Shown here piece after piece: positions 6,646-13,274 of a stretch of 13,274 bases of DNA (the stretch's first letter is position 1; every line of letters starts with the position of its first letter). The position numbers and the translations under genes were made by a program. The notes under the pieces were generated by a model. That model did no database searches. It was not told the DNA's origin and worked only from the letters and a program-made list of their open reading frames with translations. The DNA comes from Coriobacteriia bacterium (lineage in GTDB: Bacteria > Actinomycetota > Coriobacteriia > WRKU01 > WQUG01), in assembly GCA_009779395.1 (NCBI GenBank), contig WREJ01000018.1, positions 1 to 13,274 of the forward strand, read 5' to 3'.

Positions 6646-9287
6646 CCCGATTTTTCACTTTCAGTGCGGAGATTGGCCGCCTGGTGTGCCCGCGCAACCA
6701 CTAGCTGTCCAAATGATACACTGCCATCATTAGGCGGCAACAACTCATTCGTCAACACCTTCAAACCCTTTGTGTGCAGCATTTTTCTCGCACCTGACAG
6801 TACCAGACGATTCATAAACACGCCACCTGCAAGCACTACGGTATCGAGGTCATACAGGCGCGCTGCTTTTGTGCTGACATCCCCAATCATGGTGACCACT
6901 GCATCGTGAAAACGACGAGACAGTTCTGCTACGCTCAGTTCGCTTTCGGGGTCTTCCATTGCCTGCAAATCATCAAGCAAGGCACGAATCACTGGCTGTG
7001 GGTCAATGATGATGCGTGCTGACGCAGGTACTGCATCACCGTCTGTTCCCAAATCTTGCAGAGCAAAGCGGTAGCGTGGCGGGGTCGGCTTTGTGTCGAG
7101 TTCATTGCTGAGCGCTTCTAACATCATTGCTGGTGCACCCTCAAAGGTGGCATCATCGGCGACACCCAGCAAGGACGCAACGGCATCAAACAAACGCCCC
7201 ATTGACGAGGTCAGCGGCGTGTTCAGGTCTTTCTCGACCATCGCAAGCATGGTTGCTCCCTCGTGTTTTTCTAGGCGACGCTTGATGCTAGCTGCAGCGG
7301 GATGGTCAAGCAAGTCGTACTGGTCTAACAGCGCATAGAGGATACGAATGGGTCGCTTGATAGCAGCAGCACCACCTGGCAGAGCAAATTGCCGCAGATG
7401 AGCAAAACGCTCGAAAGCAGGAGCAGCCGTGCTGGCAATCAAGACCTCGCCGCCCCAAATGCTGCCGTCGGTACCGTAACCCGTCCCGTCAAAGGCAATG
7501 CCAATGACTGGCTCTGCGACCTGATGTTCAGCTGCTGCTGCCATGACATGCGCGTGGTGGTGCTGCACGCCAATCAGCTGCAGCGGATTTTTACCACCGG
7601 CACTTTGTTCCTCTTGCACCTGCGCCCACTTTGTTGACAGATATTCTGGGTGCAAATCGTGGGCAATCAACTGCGGTGTAATCTTGAACAGCCGCTGGTA
7701 TTGATCAATCGTATCGGCAAAAGCCGCCAAAGTCTCGCTGTTTTCCAGGTCCCCAATATGCTGCGAAACAAAGGTATACGTTGGCTCGCCAGCAGGGGTG
7801 GCATCGACTAAGGCAAAGGTATTTTTCTGCTCACTGCCGACGGCTAACAGTGGTGGAACGCCCTCCTCCTCTTCGCTTGCAATAAAACCCTTAAGGGGCA
7901 GCGGAGCATATCCACGGGCGCGGCGTATCATCTGCATTTTGCCGTCAACAATGCGCAGTACGCTGTCATCGTAGCGACCCGCGATGGGACGGTCGTGCAG
8001 CAAAAAGGCATCGGCTACGGCACTGAGGTCGGTGAGAGCCGTGGCATTGTCTGTCACAATGGGCGACCCACTGACGTTGCCGCTGGTCATAACCAAAGGA
8101 CCATAGAACTCTTCGAGCAGCAGGTGATGCAGGGGCGTGTAGGGCAGCATCACGCCAATCTCGCGCAGACCCGGCGCAACCGACAGAGCAAGGTCAGGTC
8201 CACCGTCGGGGATTTCGCGCCGCTTGCACAGTACAATAGGACGTGCAGTGCCACAGAGCAGCGCACGTTCCTCGTCATTTAGTTCAACGTAGCGGGCAGC
8301 CTGCTCGATGTTGGCAAACATGACCGCAAGCGGTTTGCCCCAGCGAAATTTACGGTCACGCAGACGACTGACGGCAATCTCGCTGCGTGCATTACACGCC
8401 AGCTGAAACCCACCCAAACCCTTAACAGCAAGAATCTTGCCCTGCGTTAAAACCTCGGCGGCCTCGGCAAGAATTGCGCCTGCGCGCGTTCGCTGCCACT
8501 CGATGTCTTGCGGGTCCTTCTTTTTTGCAGCACCCAGGGCAATCTGTGCCAGCTCTTCTTCTGCACTCCATGCCCAGTGGTCGCGCAAAGTGCGCCCCCT
8601 CAGTGTGTGTGTACTGCAGGCAGCAGTGGAGGAGTCTGTACCATCACCGCTACTTTCTGCAGCATCGTCACCAGCATCAGTGATGGACTCTTCCTCTGCA
8701 ATTACAGAGCGATTAAAATACAGCCGCGGCCCACAAGCAAAGCAGGCATTTGGCTGGGCGTGAAAGCGCCGGTCAGTCGGGTCAGCGTATTCTGCCGCAC
8801 AGGGCTCGCACAGGCTAAAGTCGCGCATCGTTGTCTGCGGACGGTCGTAGGGCGTGTCCTCGATAATAGTAAAGCGCGGCCCGCAATCGGTGCAGTTGGT
8901 AAAGGGGTAGCGGTAGCGCCGATTATCAGAGGTGTAGAGTTCTGTCAGACATGCCTCGCAGCTTGCCACATCGGGCGAGATAAAGGTGCGTTCGTTGACA
9001 TCAACTTGTGAGGGACGAATACGGAAGTCAGCAAAGTTGCTGACAGGTACACTGCGCAGCGTCAGCGTTTCGATGCGTGCTGCAGGTGCCTCGCTGGCAA
9101 CACGCGCCTCGAGCAGTTGCGGAAAAGAATCGACCAGCGCGTCACTACCCTCGATGCACAGGTGCACACCATCACTGGCATTCAGCACCCAGCCAGTACA
9201 CGAAAGCTCTTGCGCCAGCTTGTAGACAAAAGGCCGAAAGCCAACACCTTGCACAACGCCGGTGACCTGCAGTTGGAGAGCTTTCAT
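6630..9287 (-). CDS. hypF: Carbamoyltransferase HypF, [NiFe]-hydrogenase maturation
   Basis: Cytosolic enzyme that converts carbamoyl phosphate to carbamoyl-adenylate and passes the group to HypE, the source of the cyanide ligands of [NiFe] hydrogenases; 885 residues. Domains in order: acylphosphatase (1-95; GVGFRPFVYKLA at 14-25), two C4 zinc motifs (C110/C113/C132/C135 and C160/C163/C182/C185), a YrdC-like domain (about 265-460; KGLGGFQLACNA, KPLAVMF, MTSGNVSG), and a Kae1-like domain (480-885; VQHHHAHV at 574-581, FDGTGYGTDG, VLAGGVFMNR). Residues about 192-265 are an extra acidic Ser/Asp-rich insertion compared with E. coli HypF. AAAGGA sits 5 nt before the ATG. No hypC, D, E or hydrogenase genes are nearby, so partners must be elsewhere. 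The last five codons and stop lie in a repeat. Confidence 0.97.
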   Translation of the reverse strand: MKALQLQVTGVVQGVGFRPFVYKLAQELSCTGWVLNASDGVHLCIEGSDALVDSFPQLLEARVASEAPAARIETLTLRSVPVSNFADFRIRPSQVDVNERTFISPDVASCEACLTELYTSDNRRYRYPFTNCTDCGPRFTIIEDTPYDRPQTTMRDFSLCEPCAAEYADPTDRRFHAQPNACFACGPRLYFNRSVIAEEESITDAGDDAAESSGDGTDSSTAACSTHTLRGRTLRDHWAWSAEEELAQIALGAAKKKDPQDIEWQRTRAGAILAEAAEVLTQGKILAVKGLGGFQLACNARSEIAVSRLRDRKFRWGKPLAVMFANIEQAARYVELNDEERALLCGTARPIVLCKRREIPDGGPDLALSVAPGLREIGVMLPYTPLHHLLLEEFYGPLVMTSGNVSGSPIVTDNATALTDLSAVADAFLLHDRPIAGRYDDSVLRIVDGKMQMIRRARGYAPLPLKGFIASEEEEGVPPLLAVGSEQKNTFALVDATPAGEPTYTFVSQHIGDLENSETLAAFADTIDQYQRLFKITPQLIAHDLHPEYLSTKWAQVQEEQSAGGKNPLQLIGVQHHHAHVMAAAAEHQVAEPVIGIAFDGTGYGTDGSIWGGEVLIASTAAPAFERFAHLRQFALPGGAAAIKRPIRILYALLDQYDLLDHPAAASIKRRLEKHEGATMLAMVEKDLNTPLTSSMGRLFDAVASLLGVADDATFEGAPAMMLEALSNELDTKPTPPRYRFALQDLGTDGDAVPASARIIIDPQPVIRALLDDLQAMEDPESELSVAELSRRFHDAVVTMIGDVSTKAARLYDLDTVVLAGGVFMNRLVLSGARKMLHTKGLKVLTNELLPPNDGSVSFGQLVVARAHQAANLRTESEKSGTQAK

Positions 9288-9359
9288 GGAGTCCTTTCGC
9301 CTGGGAGGAGTAGTTCATAACAATAATAGCAGAGCACAGCAGACCTACCGATTGTCCTT

Positions 9360-9722
9360 TTACGCCACATCACCCTCATTTGAGTCGTCATGTAAGGGAA
9401 GGGCGCGAAACAGGCAACGATAATCGCTGCGCGTATCGATTACACGATAGACAAATAGTGTGCCATCAATCACGCGATACACGCACAAAAAGCGCCGGTC
9501 ACACACAAGTCCGCGATAGCCGCGTGACTGCAATTCATTGTCTGGCAGCGCAAAACCCATATGGGGAAAGCGCGTAAGGTGCTCAATCCGGTCGAGCAGA
9601 GCATTCGTGATGTTTCGCGCAGATTCTACCCCACAATAATTTCTGTGTAGCAGCGCAATCCGCTCGAGGTCACACTGAGCAGAATTCAGCAAACGCAGCG
9701 GCAGTTCAGGCATGGTCGGCAT
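9360..9722 (-). CDS. RelE/ParE-family toxin
   Basis: A 120-residue protein of the RelE/ParE toxin superfamily. Family features are an N-terminal helix pair (residues 18-50, ending IEHLTRFPHMGFALPD) and the antiparallel sheet RGYRGLVCDRRFLCVYRVIDGTLFVYRVIDTRSDYR (about 67-102) with its basic and aromatic residues. Members act as ribosome-dependent mRNA nucleases (RelE) or gyrase poisons (ParE); which applies here cannot be told by eye. The gene overlaps the antitoxin by 17 nt from the ATG at 9722, or by 8 nt if translation begins at the second ATG (9713), so the two are translationally coupled. A short acidic tail (HDDSNEGDVA) follows the domain. Confidence 0.85.
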   Translation of the reverse strand: MPTMPELPLRLLNSAQCDLERIALLHRNYCGVESARNITNALLDRIEHLTRFPHMGFALPDNELQSRGYRGLVCDRRFLCVYRVIDGTLFVYRVIDTRSDYRCLFRALPLHDDSNEGDVA

Positions 9723-9975
9723 AGAGCAATTCTAGGCTTTCCCGAGATTTTGCAAGAGAGAAAGTCGTGTCACCATTTAGGCGCGATTGCTCGGCAGCCT
9801 CTATCCCTGCCTTTAGGCGTATCATTTCTTCTCGAAGTTCAAACGCGGCAATGCTCATAACCACAAGGTCGCCCTCCCCATTTTTGGTGATATAAATTGG
9901 TTCCCGCGTTTCGCGAGCCATCTCTGACACCGAATTATAGTCAGTACGCAAAGCAGTCGATGACGTAATGTGCAC
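9706..9975 (-). CDS. Phd/YefM-family antitoxin
   Basis: An 89-residue antitoxin of the Phd/YefM type. Residues 1-50 carry the DNA-binding fold with the typical TREPIYITKNGEGDLVVMSIAAFE pattern. The C-terminal part, rich in charged residues, should wrap the toxin. The start is a GTG at 9975, supported by a near-perfect AGGAGGT ribosome binding site (9981-9987) 5 nt upstream. It is the first gene of the pair and has its own promoter. Such antitoxins usually repress their own operon together with the toxin. The pair sits between the surface-protein gene and hypF, in a region flanked by dispersed repeats. Confidence 0.87.
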   Translation of the reverse strand: MHITSSTALRTDYNSVSEMARETREPIYITKNGEGDLVVMSIAAFELREEMIRLKAGIEAAEQSRLNGDTTFSLAKSRESLELLYADHA

Positions 9976-9980
9976 CCTGC

Positions 9981-10032
9981 ACCTCCTAACAGTTTACTAA
10001 TAGAATTATATACTTATTCTGACGAAATTCAA
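9981..10032 (-). promoter_or_regulatory. Promoter and ribosome binding site of the Phd-RelE operon
   Basis: On the minus strand TTGAAT (-35, 10027-10032), a 16-bp spacer and a consensus TATAAT (-10, 10005-10010) precede a strong AGGAGGT (9981-9987) and the GTG start. A short dyad, AGAAT/ATTCT, straddles the -10 and may be part of the antitoxin operator. Confidence 0.75.
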
Positions 10033-10089
10033 TGCTTTAGGATGACTCTCTTTGATGACAACTGCCCTCCCAAGGCACACCAGGCGGCC

Positions 10090-10162
10090 AACGCAAGCGT
10101 AGTGAGCGAATGATGCGCAGCAATCATTCTGGCGAACGGAGCGCAGTGAAGCCGTAGGCAAT
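10090..10162 (+). repeat. Dispersed palindromic repeat R1, single copy
   Basis: A 73-bp copy of the family at 1-123. Its left portion through the hairpin is nearly identical to the array unit, with GAATGAT (10108-10114) and ATCATTC (10123-10129) around GCGCAGCA. The terminal mini-hairpin is GCC-GTA-GGC here, against GGC-GAA-GCC in the array, so its pairing is kept with the strands swapped. It lies upstream of the Phd-RelE promoter. Positions 10033-10089 and 10163-10228 show nothing recognised. Confidence 0.82.
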
Positions 10163-10228
10163 CTCGGCGTCAAACTATCAGATATGTCCCCGTGGAGTGA
10201 GGGAAGAACGTCCAGTGCTCCCCCTCTG

Positions 10229-10408
10229 TCTTCCTGAGCGGAGCGCGTCAGCGCGGAGTCGAAGGATCTTGCGTGTCGCAAATTTGAAAGTGCCATACGG
10301 TGCTTCGCACTTGTTGGGTACGAAGTACCGTATGACACCTTTACTTCCAGCACGCAAGATCCTTCGACTCCGCATTTGGCTTGCGCCAAACGCTCCGCTC
10401 AGGAAAGA
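10229..10408. repeat. 180-bp nested inverted repeat (two head-to-head copies of a ~50-bp palindromic element)
   Basis: Three paired segments nest inside each other. The outer arms are 10229-10245 with 10391-10408, alike except for one extra base. The middle arms, 10253-10275 with 10351-10373, are 23 bp and perfect. The inner arms, 10291-10310 with 10318-10337, are 20 bp with one mismatch and two G-U pairs on the minus strand. Between outer and middle arms sit small side hairpins, GCGC-GTCA-GCGC (10243-10254) and TTTGGC-TTGC-GCCAAA (10375-10390). The arm text, CCTGAGCGGAGCG with GGAGTCGAAGGATCTT, recalls palindromic repeats common in many bacterial genomes. No coding capacity or transposase is seen. 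Confidence 0.85.
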
Positions 10409-10465
10409 CGGGGGCTGTCAGTAACTCAAAACTGCCACCCCGTCACCCCAGACTCGATCTGGGGT
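10407..10465 (-). terminator. Two abutting hairpins after the surface-protein gene, candidate 3'-end signal
   Basis: ACCCCAGA-CTCGA-TCTGGGGT (10445-10465) is a perfect 8-bp stem with a 5-nt loop starting about 18 nt past the stop codon of the surface-protein gene. Directly beyond it GACGGGG (10407-10413) pairs with CCCCGTC (10438-10444). Neither is followed by a clear U-run on the minus strand, so a Rho-independent terminator is possible but not proven. The first resembles palindromes repeated in many genomes. Confidence 0.5.
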
Positions 10466-10483
10466 CTCTGCACAAGGTGTGTG

Positions 10484-13249
10484 CTAGTGCGTCAGCACCT
10501 GTAACTCCATCTCGTGTTTACTACGCCTCGTAGCAGTCACCAGCACAATCAATCCAGCAACTGCCATCAGCAACAGCGCCATACCAAACTTACCAATATC
10601 GAGACCCGTTGGTGGCACAAAGAAGTCAGTATTGGTAAAGTCTGCCGTATTGGCAGCTTCACCTAATGTTTGCTCGCCGGTACTCAGTGCAGTGTTCGGT
10701 GTGCGTTCTGGTGGGTTAATGATGCTGGTATCAATGACTCCATCTGTGCGAACAACAACATGTGGTGTGTAGTCAGATACCGGTAGTTCTATTGCTGTGT
10801 ATCTGGTTCCGACATGAGTATCGAGGAAGACCAGTGTCTGGTTATGCGTCAAAGCTACTGTTCTTGTTACTTCGTCAGTGAAATCAATGATAGAACCTAT
10901 GGTCTCGTTTGTCAGCGTATTGATAATCTGCGCACGATACACAATCGGTGGTGTTATCGTCGTTGCCAAAGACGGAGAACTCAACCTAATGTCAAAGTCA
11001 AAGGCTCTGCTGGGGTCTGGCATGACGCCTGTAGTGGTTTTTGATATGCGAAGTCCACCTACAGCCAGAGGGTCTGTTGGATCTATGTCGACGTTTCTGA
11101 CAAAAGTGTTGGTAAAGGTCAGTGCTGTATCGAGGTCTTCGAGTTTGTCGCTTATAACGCCACCCTCAAGTATTCTGTTGACGATAACTGTCGTAACGTA
11201 GTTTCCAGCACCTGCTGAGAGTGGAAGTACTACAAATGTAACTTGATAGATTGCAGGGTCGAAAGTCATTGTTTCTGTTGTGGTGTTGCTAAAGGTATCT
11301 GTTCTTTCACTAATGCGATAGGTAAATAGGCCTGGTGTCAAGAAGGTTGTGTTGTTGCCAATTAAAAAGTCAGAGACCTTTGTTACCGTTCGTACGTCCC
11401 CTGTCACTGTTGCCACATCTGAAGGTGAGAAGGTAATATTTGGCACCGTCAGTTCTGGCAAAATGCCTGCCTGATCTGTTTCATTGTTAAAGCTGTAGGG
11501 TGTGATGTCAAAAGCAAATTCTGTCGTTGGGGTGATTGTTCCCACCGGCATTTGCAGGTGTTTGTTAATTGCAATATCTGTGTGTTCTACTACTGTGATA
11601 AAGGTGTGAGTGAGGGATGCTACTTCAAAGCCAAAGGGCGACATAAAGTCTGAGGCTACTAGTGTGTATGCTGTTGCTGGTTCCAGTGGTAGGAAGGATG
11701 CTGGAAATTGTGCTGTCAATTCTGTGTTTGTTGGTGAATTCCAGCTAAAGTCAGTCAGCGGAACACCATTGAGTGTCACTGTTCCTGTTGCGGTGTTTAT
11801 TGCTCTATCAAAAGTGATTGTTACTTCTGCTGTGTCAGTAGTAATGCCACTGCTTGCCAGTGATATGTCGATGATTGCAGGTGCCGCTGGGATTGCCCAA
11901 TCTATGTCACTGCCAACTAGTGTGGGCACCGAACGGTCAGTACCTGTACCAGCGTTACCGAGACCGAGCTGCCCTTCTGCATTTCTACCCCATGCCCAGA
12001 GAGTTCCATCTAATCTCATGCCAAAAGAATGATTGCCATTGTGTGAGGCATAGGCTGACAGCCAATCAGTAGCGCTGCCTACCTGCAAAGGTGAATCTTG
12101 AATGCCTGCGAGAGTACCCAATCCTGTTCTGCCTTGCGTGTTATCTCCCCATGCCCAGAGCGTGCCGTCTGCTCTGACAGCAAGGGAGTGGGCGTCTCCT
12201 ACAGACACCTGCGTCCAATTAGTAGCACTGCCTACCTGCAGAGGTGTATTTTGAGTACCTGAAAAAGTACCCAGTCCTGTTCTGCCAAGCCAGTTATCTC
12301 CCCATGCCCAGAGCGTGCCATCTGACCTGATAGCAAGGGAGTGGTCGGTTGCTGCAGACACCTGCATCCAATCAGTAGCACTGCCTACCTGCAGAGGTGT
12401 ATTTTGAGTACCTGCTAGAGTACCCAGTCCTGTTCTGCCAAGGCTGTTAGATCCCCATGCCCAGAGCGTACCATCTGATGCAATAGCAAGGGAGTGAGTA
12501 TTTCCTGCAGATACTGATGCCCAGTTAGTAGCAGTCCCTACTTGCGCAGGTGTTAGTTGATTGCCTGTTGTCGTACCGAGTCCTGTTCTGCCATCTAAGT
12601 TAGTTCCCCATGCCCAGAGCGTACCATCTGACCTGATACCAAGGGAGTGCAGATTTCCTGCAGATACCTGCGTCCAGTTAGTAGCAGTACCTACCTGTAT
12701 CGGCGTTGTTTGATCTCCTGCTATAGTATTAAGACCTGTTTTGCCATTTCCGTTACTTCCCCATGACCACAGACTGCCATCTGCGCGCAGGCCAAGAGAG
12801 TGGTTTAATCCTGCAGAAACAGACCTCCAGTTAGTGGCAGTTCCTACTTGCGCAGGTGTGTTTTGGCTACCTGCTATAACGCCACGCCCTGTTGCACCAT
12901 TTCCGTTCCATCCCCATGACCAGAGCGTACCATCTGATTTAATGGCAAGAGAGTGGTTAGCTCCTGCAGAAAAGGTCGTTGGCTCTGGACGAATATCTGA
13001 ACTCGAAAGTAAGGCAATGCCACCAGTAACTATAGCTGGTGATTCATTTGGCATAAAGCCGTCATCTGCTGATGAAAACACTGCCTGAACCTGCGTGACC
13101 ACGGGACTCAGTACCGATTGAATCGCCGAAGAATTCGCTGCTGCTAAAAGGGGTAGCACTAAAAGGAAAATTGCTGCCAGCAGCAAGGCAAATTTAGATT
13201 TTTTGGAGAGTCCCTCCCCCTTATGGGATTTTTTAATTCTGGCGGTCAT
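10484..13249 (-). CDS. Sortase-anchored surface protein: RCC1-type propeller on a pilin-like isopeptide stalk
   Basis: A 921-residue cell-surface protein. A basic N-terminus and hydrophobic stretch (20-38) form the signal peptide. Seven RCC1-type repeats of 51 residues (95-451; HSL-IRSDGTLWAWG...GRTGLGT) should make a seven-bladed propeller. An Ig-like (SbsA type) domain follows (about 455-555). Then come two isopeptide-type domains resembling Gram-positive pilin domains, with candidate Lys/Glu/Asn triads K563/E648/N714 and K737/E821/N873. The C-terminus has VPPTG (878-882), a hydrophobic segment and a basic tail: a sortase signal. The ATG at 13249 is chosen over a GTG at 13261 because GAGGA lies 5 nt upstream. 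The architecture suggests a ligand-binding head displayed from the wall, an adhesin in general terms. The ligand is unknown and no sortase is in view. Confidence 0.9.
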   Translation of the reverse strand: MTARIKKSHKGEGLSKKSKFALLLAAIFLLVLPLLAAANSSAIQSVLSPVVTQVQAVFSSADDGFMPNESPAIVTGGIALLSSSDIRPEPTTFSAGANHSLAIKSDGTLWSWGWNGNGATGRGVIAGSQNTPAQVGTATNWRSVSAGLNHSLGLRADGSLWSWGSNGNGKTGLNTIAGDQTTPIQVGTATNWTQVSAGNLHSLGIRSDGTLWAWGTNLDGRTGLGTTTGNQLTPAQVGTATNWASVSAGNTHSLAIASDGTLWAWGSNSLGRTGLGTLAGTQNTPLQVGSATDWMQVSAATDHSLAIRSDGTLWAWGDNWLGRTGLGTFSGTQNTPLQVGSATNWTQVSVGDAHSLAVRADGTLWAWGDNTQGRTGLGTLAGIQDSPLQVGSATDWLSAYASHNGNHSFGMRLDGTLWAWGRNAEGQLGLGNAGTGTDRSVPTLVGSDIDWAIPAAPAIIDISLASSGITTDTAEVTITFDRAINTATGTVTLNGVPLTDFSWNSPTNTELTAQFPASFLPLEPATAYTLVASDFMSPFGFEVASLTHTFITVVEHTDIAINKHLQMPVGTITPTTEFAFDITPYSFNNETDQAGILPELTVPNITFSPSDVATVTGDVRTVTKVSDFLIGNNTTFLTPGLFTYRISERTDTFSNTTTETMTFDPAIYQVTFVVLPLSAGAGNYVTTVIVNRILEGGVISDKLEDLDTALTFTNTFVRNVDIDPTDPLAVGGLRISKTTTGVMPDPSRAFDFDIRLSSPSLATTITPPIVYRAQIINTLTNETIGSIIDFTDEVTRTVALTHNQTLVFLDTHVGTRYTAIELPVSDYTPHVVVRTDGVIDTSIINPPERTPNTALSTGEQTLGEAANTADFTNTDFFVPPTGLDIGKFGMALLLMAVAGLIVLVTATRRSKHEMELQVLTH
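11897..12967 (-). repeat. Seven tandem 153-bp coding repeats (RCC1 blades)
   Basis: The propeller-coding part repeats every 153 bp, equal to 51 codons. Blades 3 to 6 are closest in DNA. The stretch CCCCATGCCCAGAGCGT recurs nearly unchanged, as does the GTAGCACTGCCTACCTGCA segment. Blade 7 is more diverged and carries small insertions. Conservation at the nucleotide level suggests recent duplication or gene conversion between blades. Confidence 0.85.
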
Positions 13250-13274
13250 GAGTATCCTCACTTCATCTTAAGTA

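Noticed and set aside
8508..9011. Plus-strand 167-codon Cys-rich frame
   Set aside because: Antisense to hypF; the cysteines come from the complement of the zinc-finger and Ala-rich coding region.
9288..9359. Search for a promoter or terminator between relE and hypF
   Set aside because: A TATTAT box is visible on the minus strand but no acceptable -35 accompanies it, and no hairpin with a U-run is seen. hypF may be partly read from the toxin-antitoxin operon.
10006..10389. Minus-strand 127-codon frame between the surface protein and the antitoxin
   Set aside because: It spans two palindromic repeats and the Phd-RelE promoter. The apparent length comes from repeat composition, and there is no domain or ribosome binding site.
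11897..12967. Regularly spaced repeats that could suggest a CRISPR array
   Set aside because: The period is 153 bp, the units code for RCC1 blades in frame, and no short identical repeat with unique spacers is present.

Overview
All thirteen supported genes lie on the minus strand, so transcription runs from high to low coordinates. The window most likely comes from an anaerobic actinobacterium of class Coriobacteriia (perhaps an Eggerthellales-like member). This is inferred from four things: an actinobacterial-type Rho with a long N-terminal extension, flavin-dependent ThyX sitting in the rho-rpmE neighbourhood, a HypF hydrogenase-maturation protein, and a sortase-anchored surface protein with pilin-type isopeptide domains. 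Moderate base composition fits, but no marker here fixes the genus.

Right end (10484-13249): a large surface protein with a signal peptide, a seven-bladed RCC1-type propeller, an Ig-like domain, two isopeptide-type stalk domains and a VPPTG anchor. Its 3' side (10229-10465) is a run of abutting inverted repeats, and a further dispersed palindromic repeat lies at 10090-10162. Next come a Phd/YefM-RelE/ParE toxin-antitoxin pair (9360-9975), which has its own promoter, and a solitary hypF (6630-9287). The last codons and stop of hypF lie inside another copy of the dispersed repeat.

Centre and left: a small transaldolase and rho overlap by ATGA (3997-6314), and rpmE, thyX and a DUF1385/YqhQ membrane protein form a compact unit (151-2305). 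This matches the widely conserved Gram-positive order tal ... rho-rpmE ... prfA. Here it is interrupted, exactly between rho and rpmE, by a two-gene cassette: a winged-helix protein and a DUF6036-like nucleotidyltransferase (2401-3834). The cassette's promoter is covered by two GATACTATAGTATC-type dyads set 20 bp apart, as expected of a self-regulating toxin-antitoxin or defence module. The left edge (1-123) is a tandem array of the same dispersed repeat, possibly continuing outside the window.

Housekeeping genes provide transcription termination (Rho), translation (L31), dTMP synthesis (ThyX) and pentose-phosphate metabolism (transaldolase). The accessory layer is two toxin-antitoxin-like modules, a surface adhesin-like protein and at least two palindromic repeat families. 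The best candidates for something undescribed are the repeat family, whose hairpins change by compensation between copies, and the operator-controlled wHTH-nucleotidyltransferase cassette.
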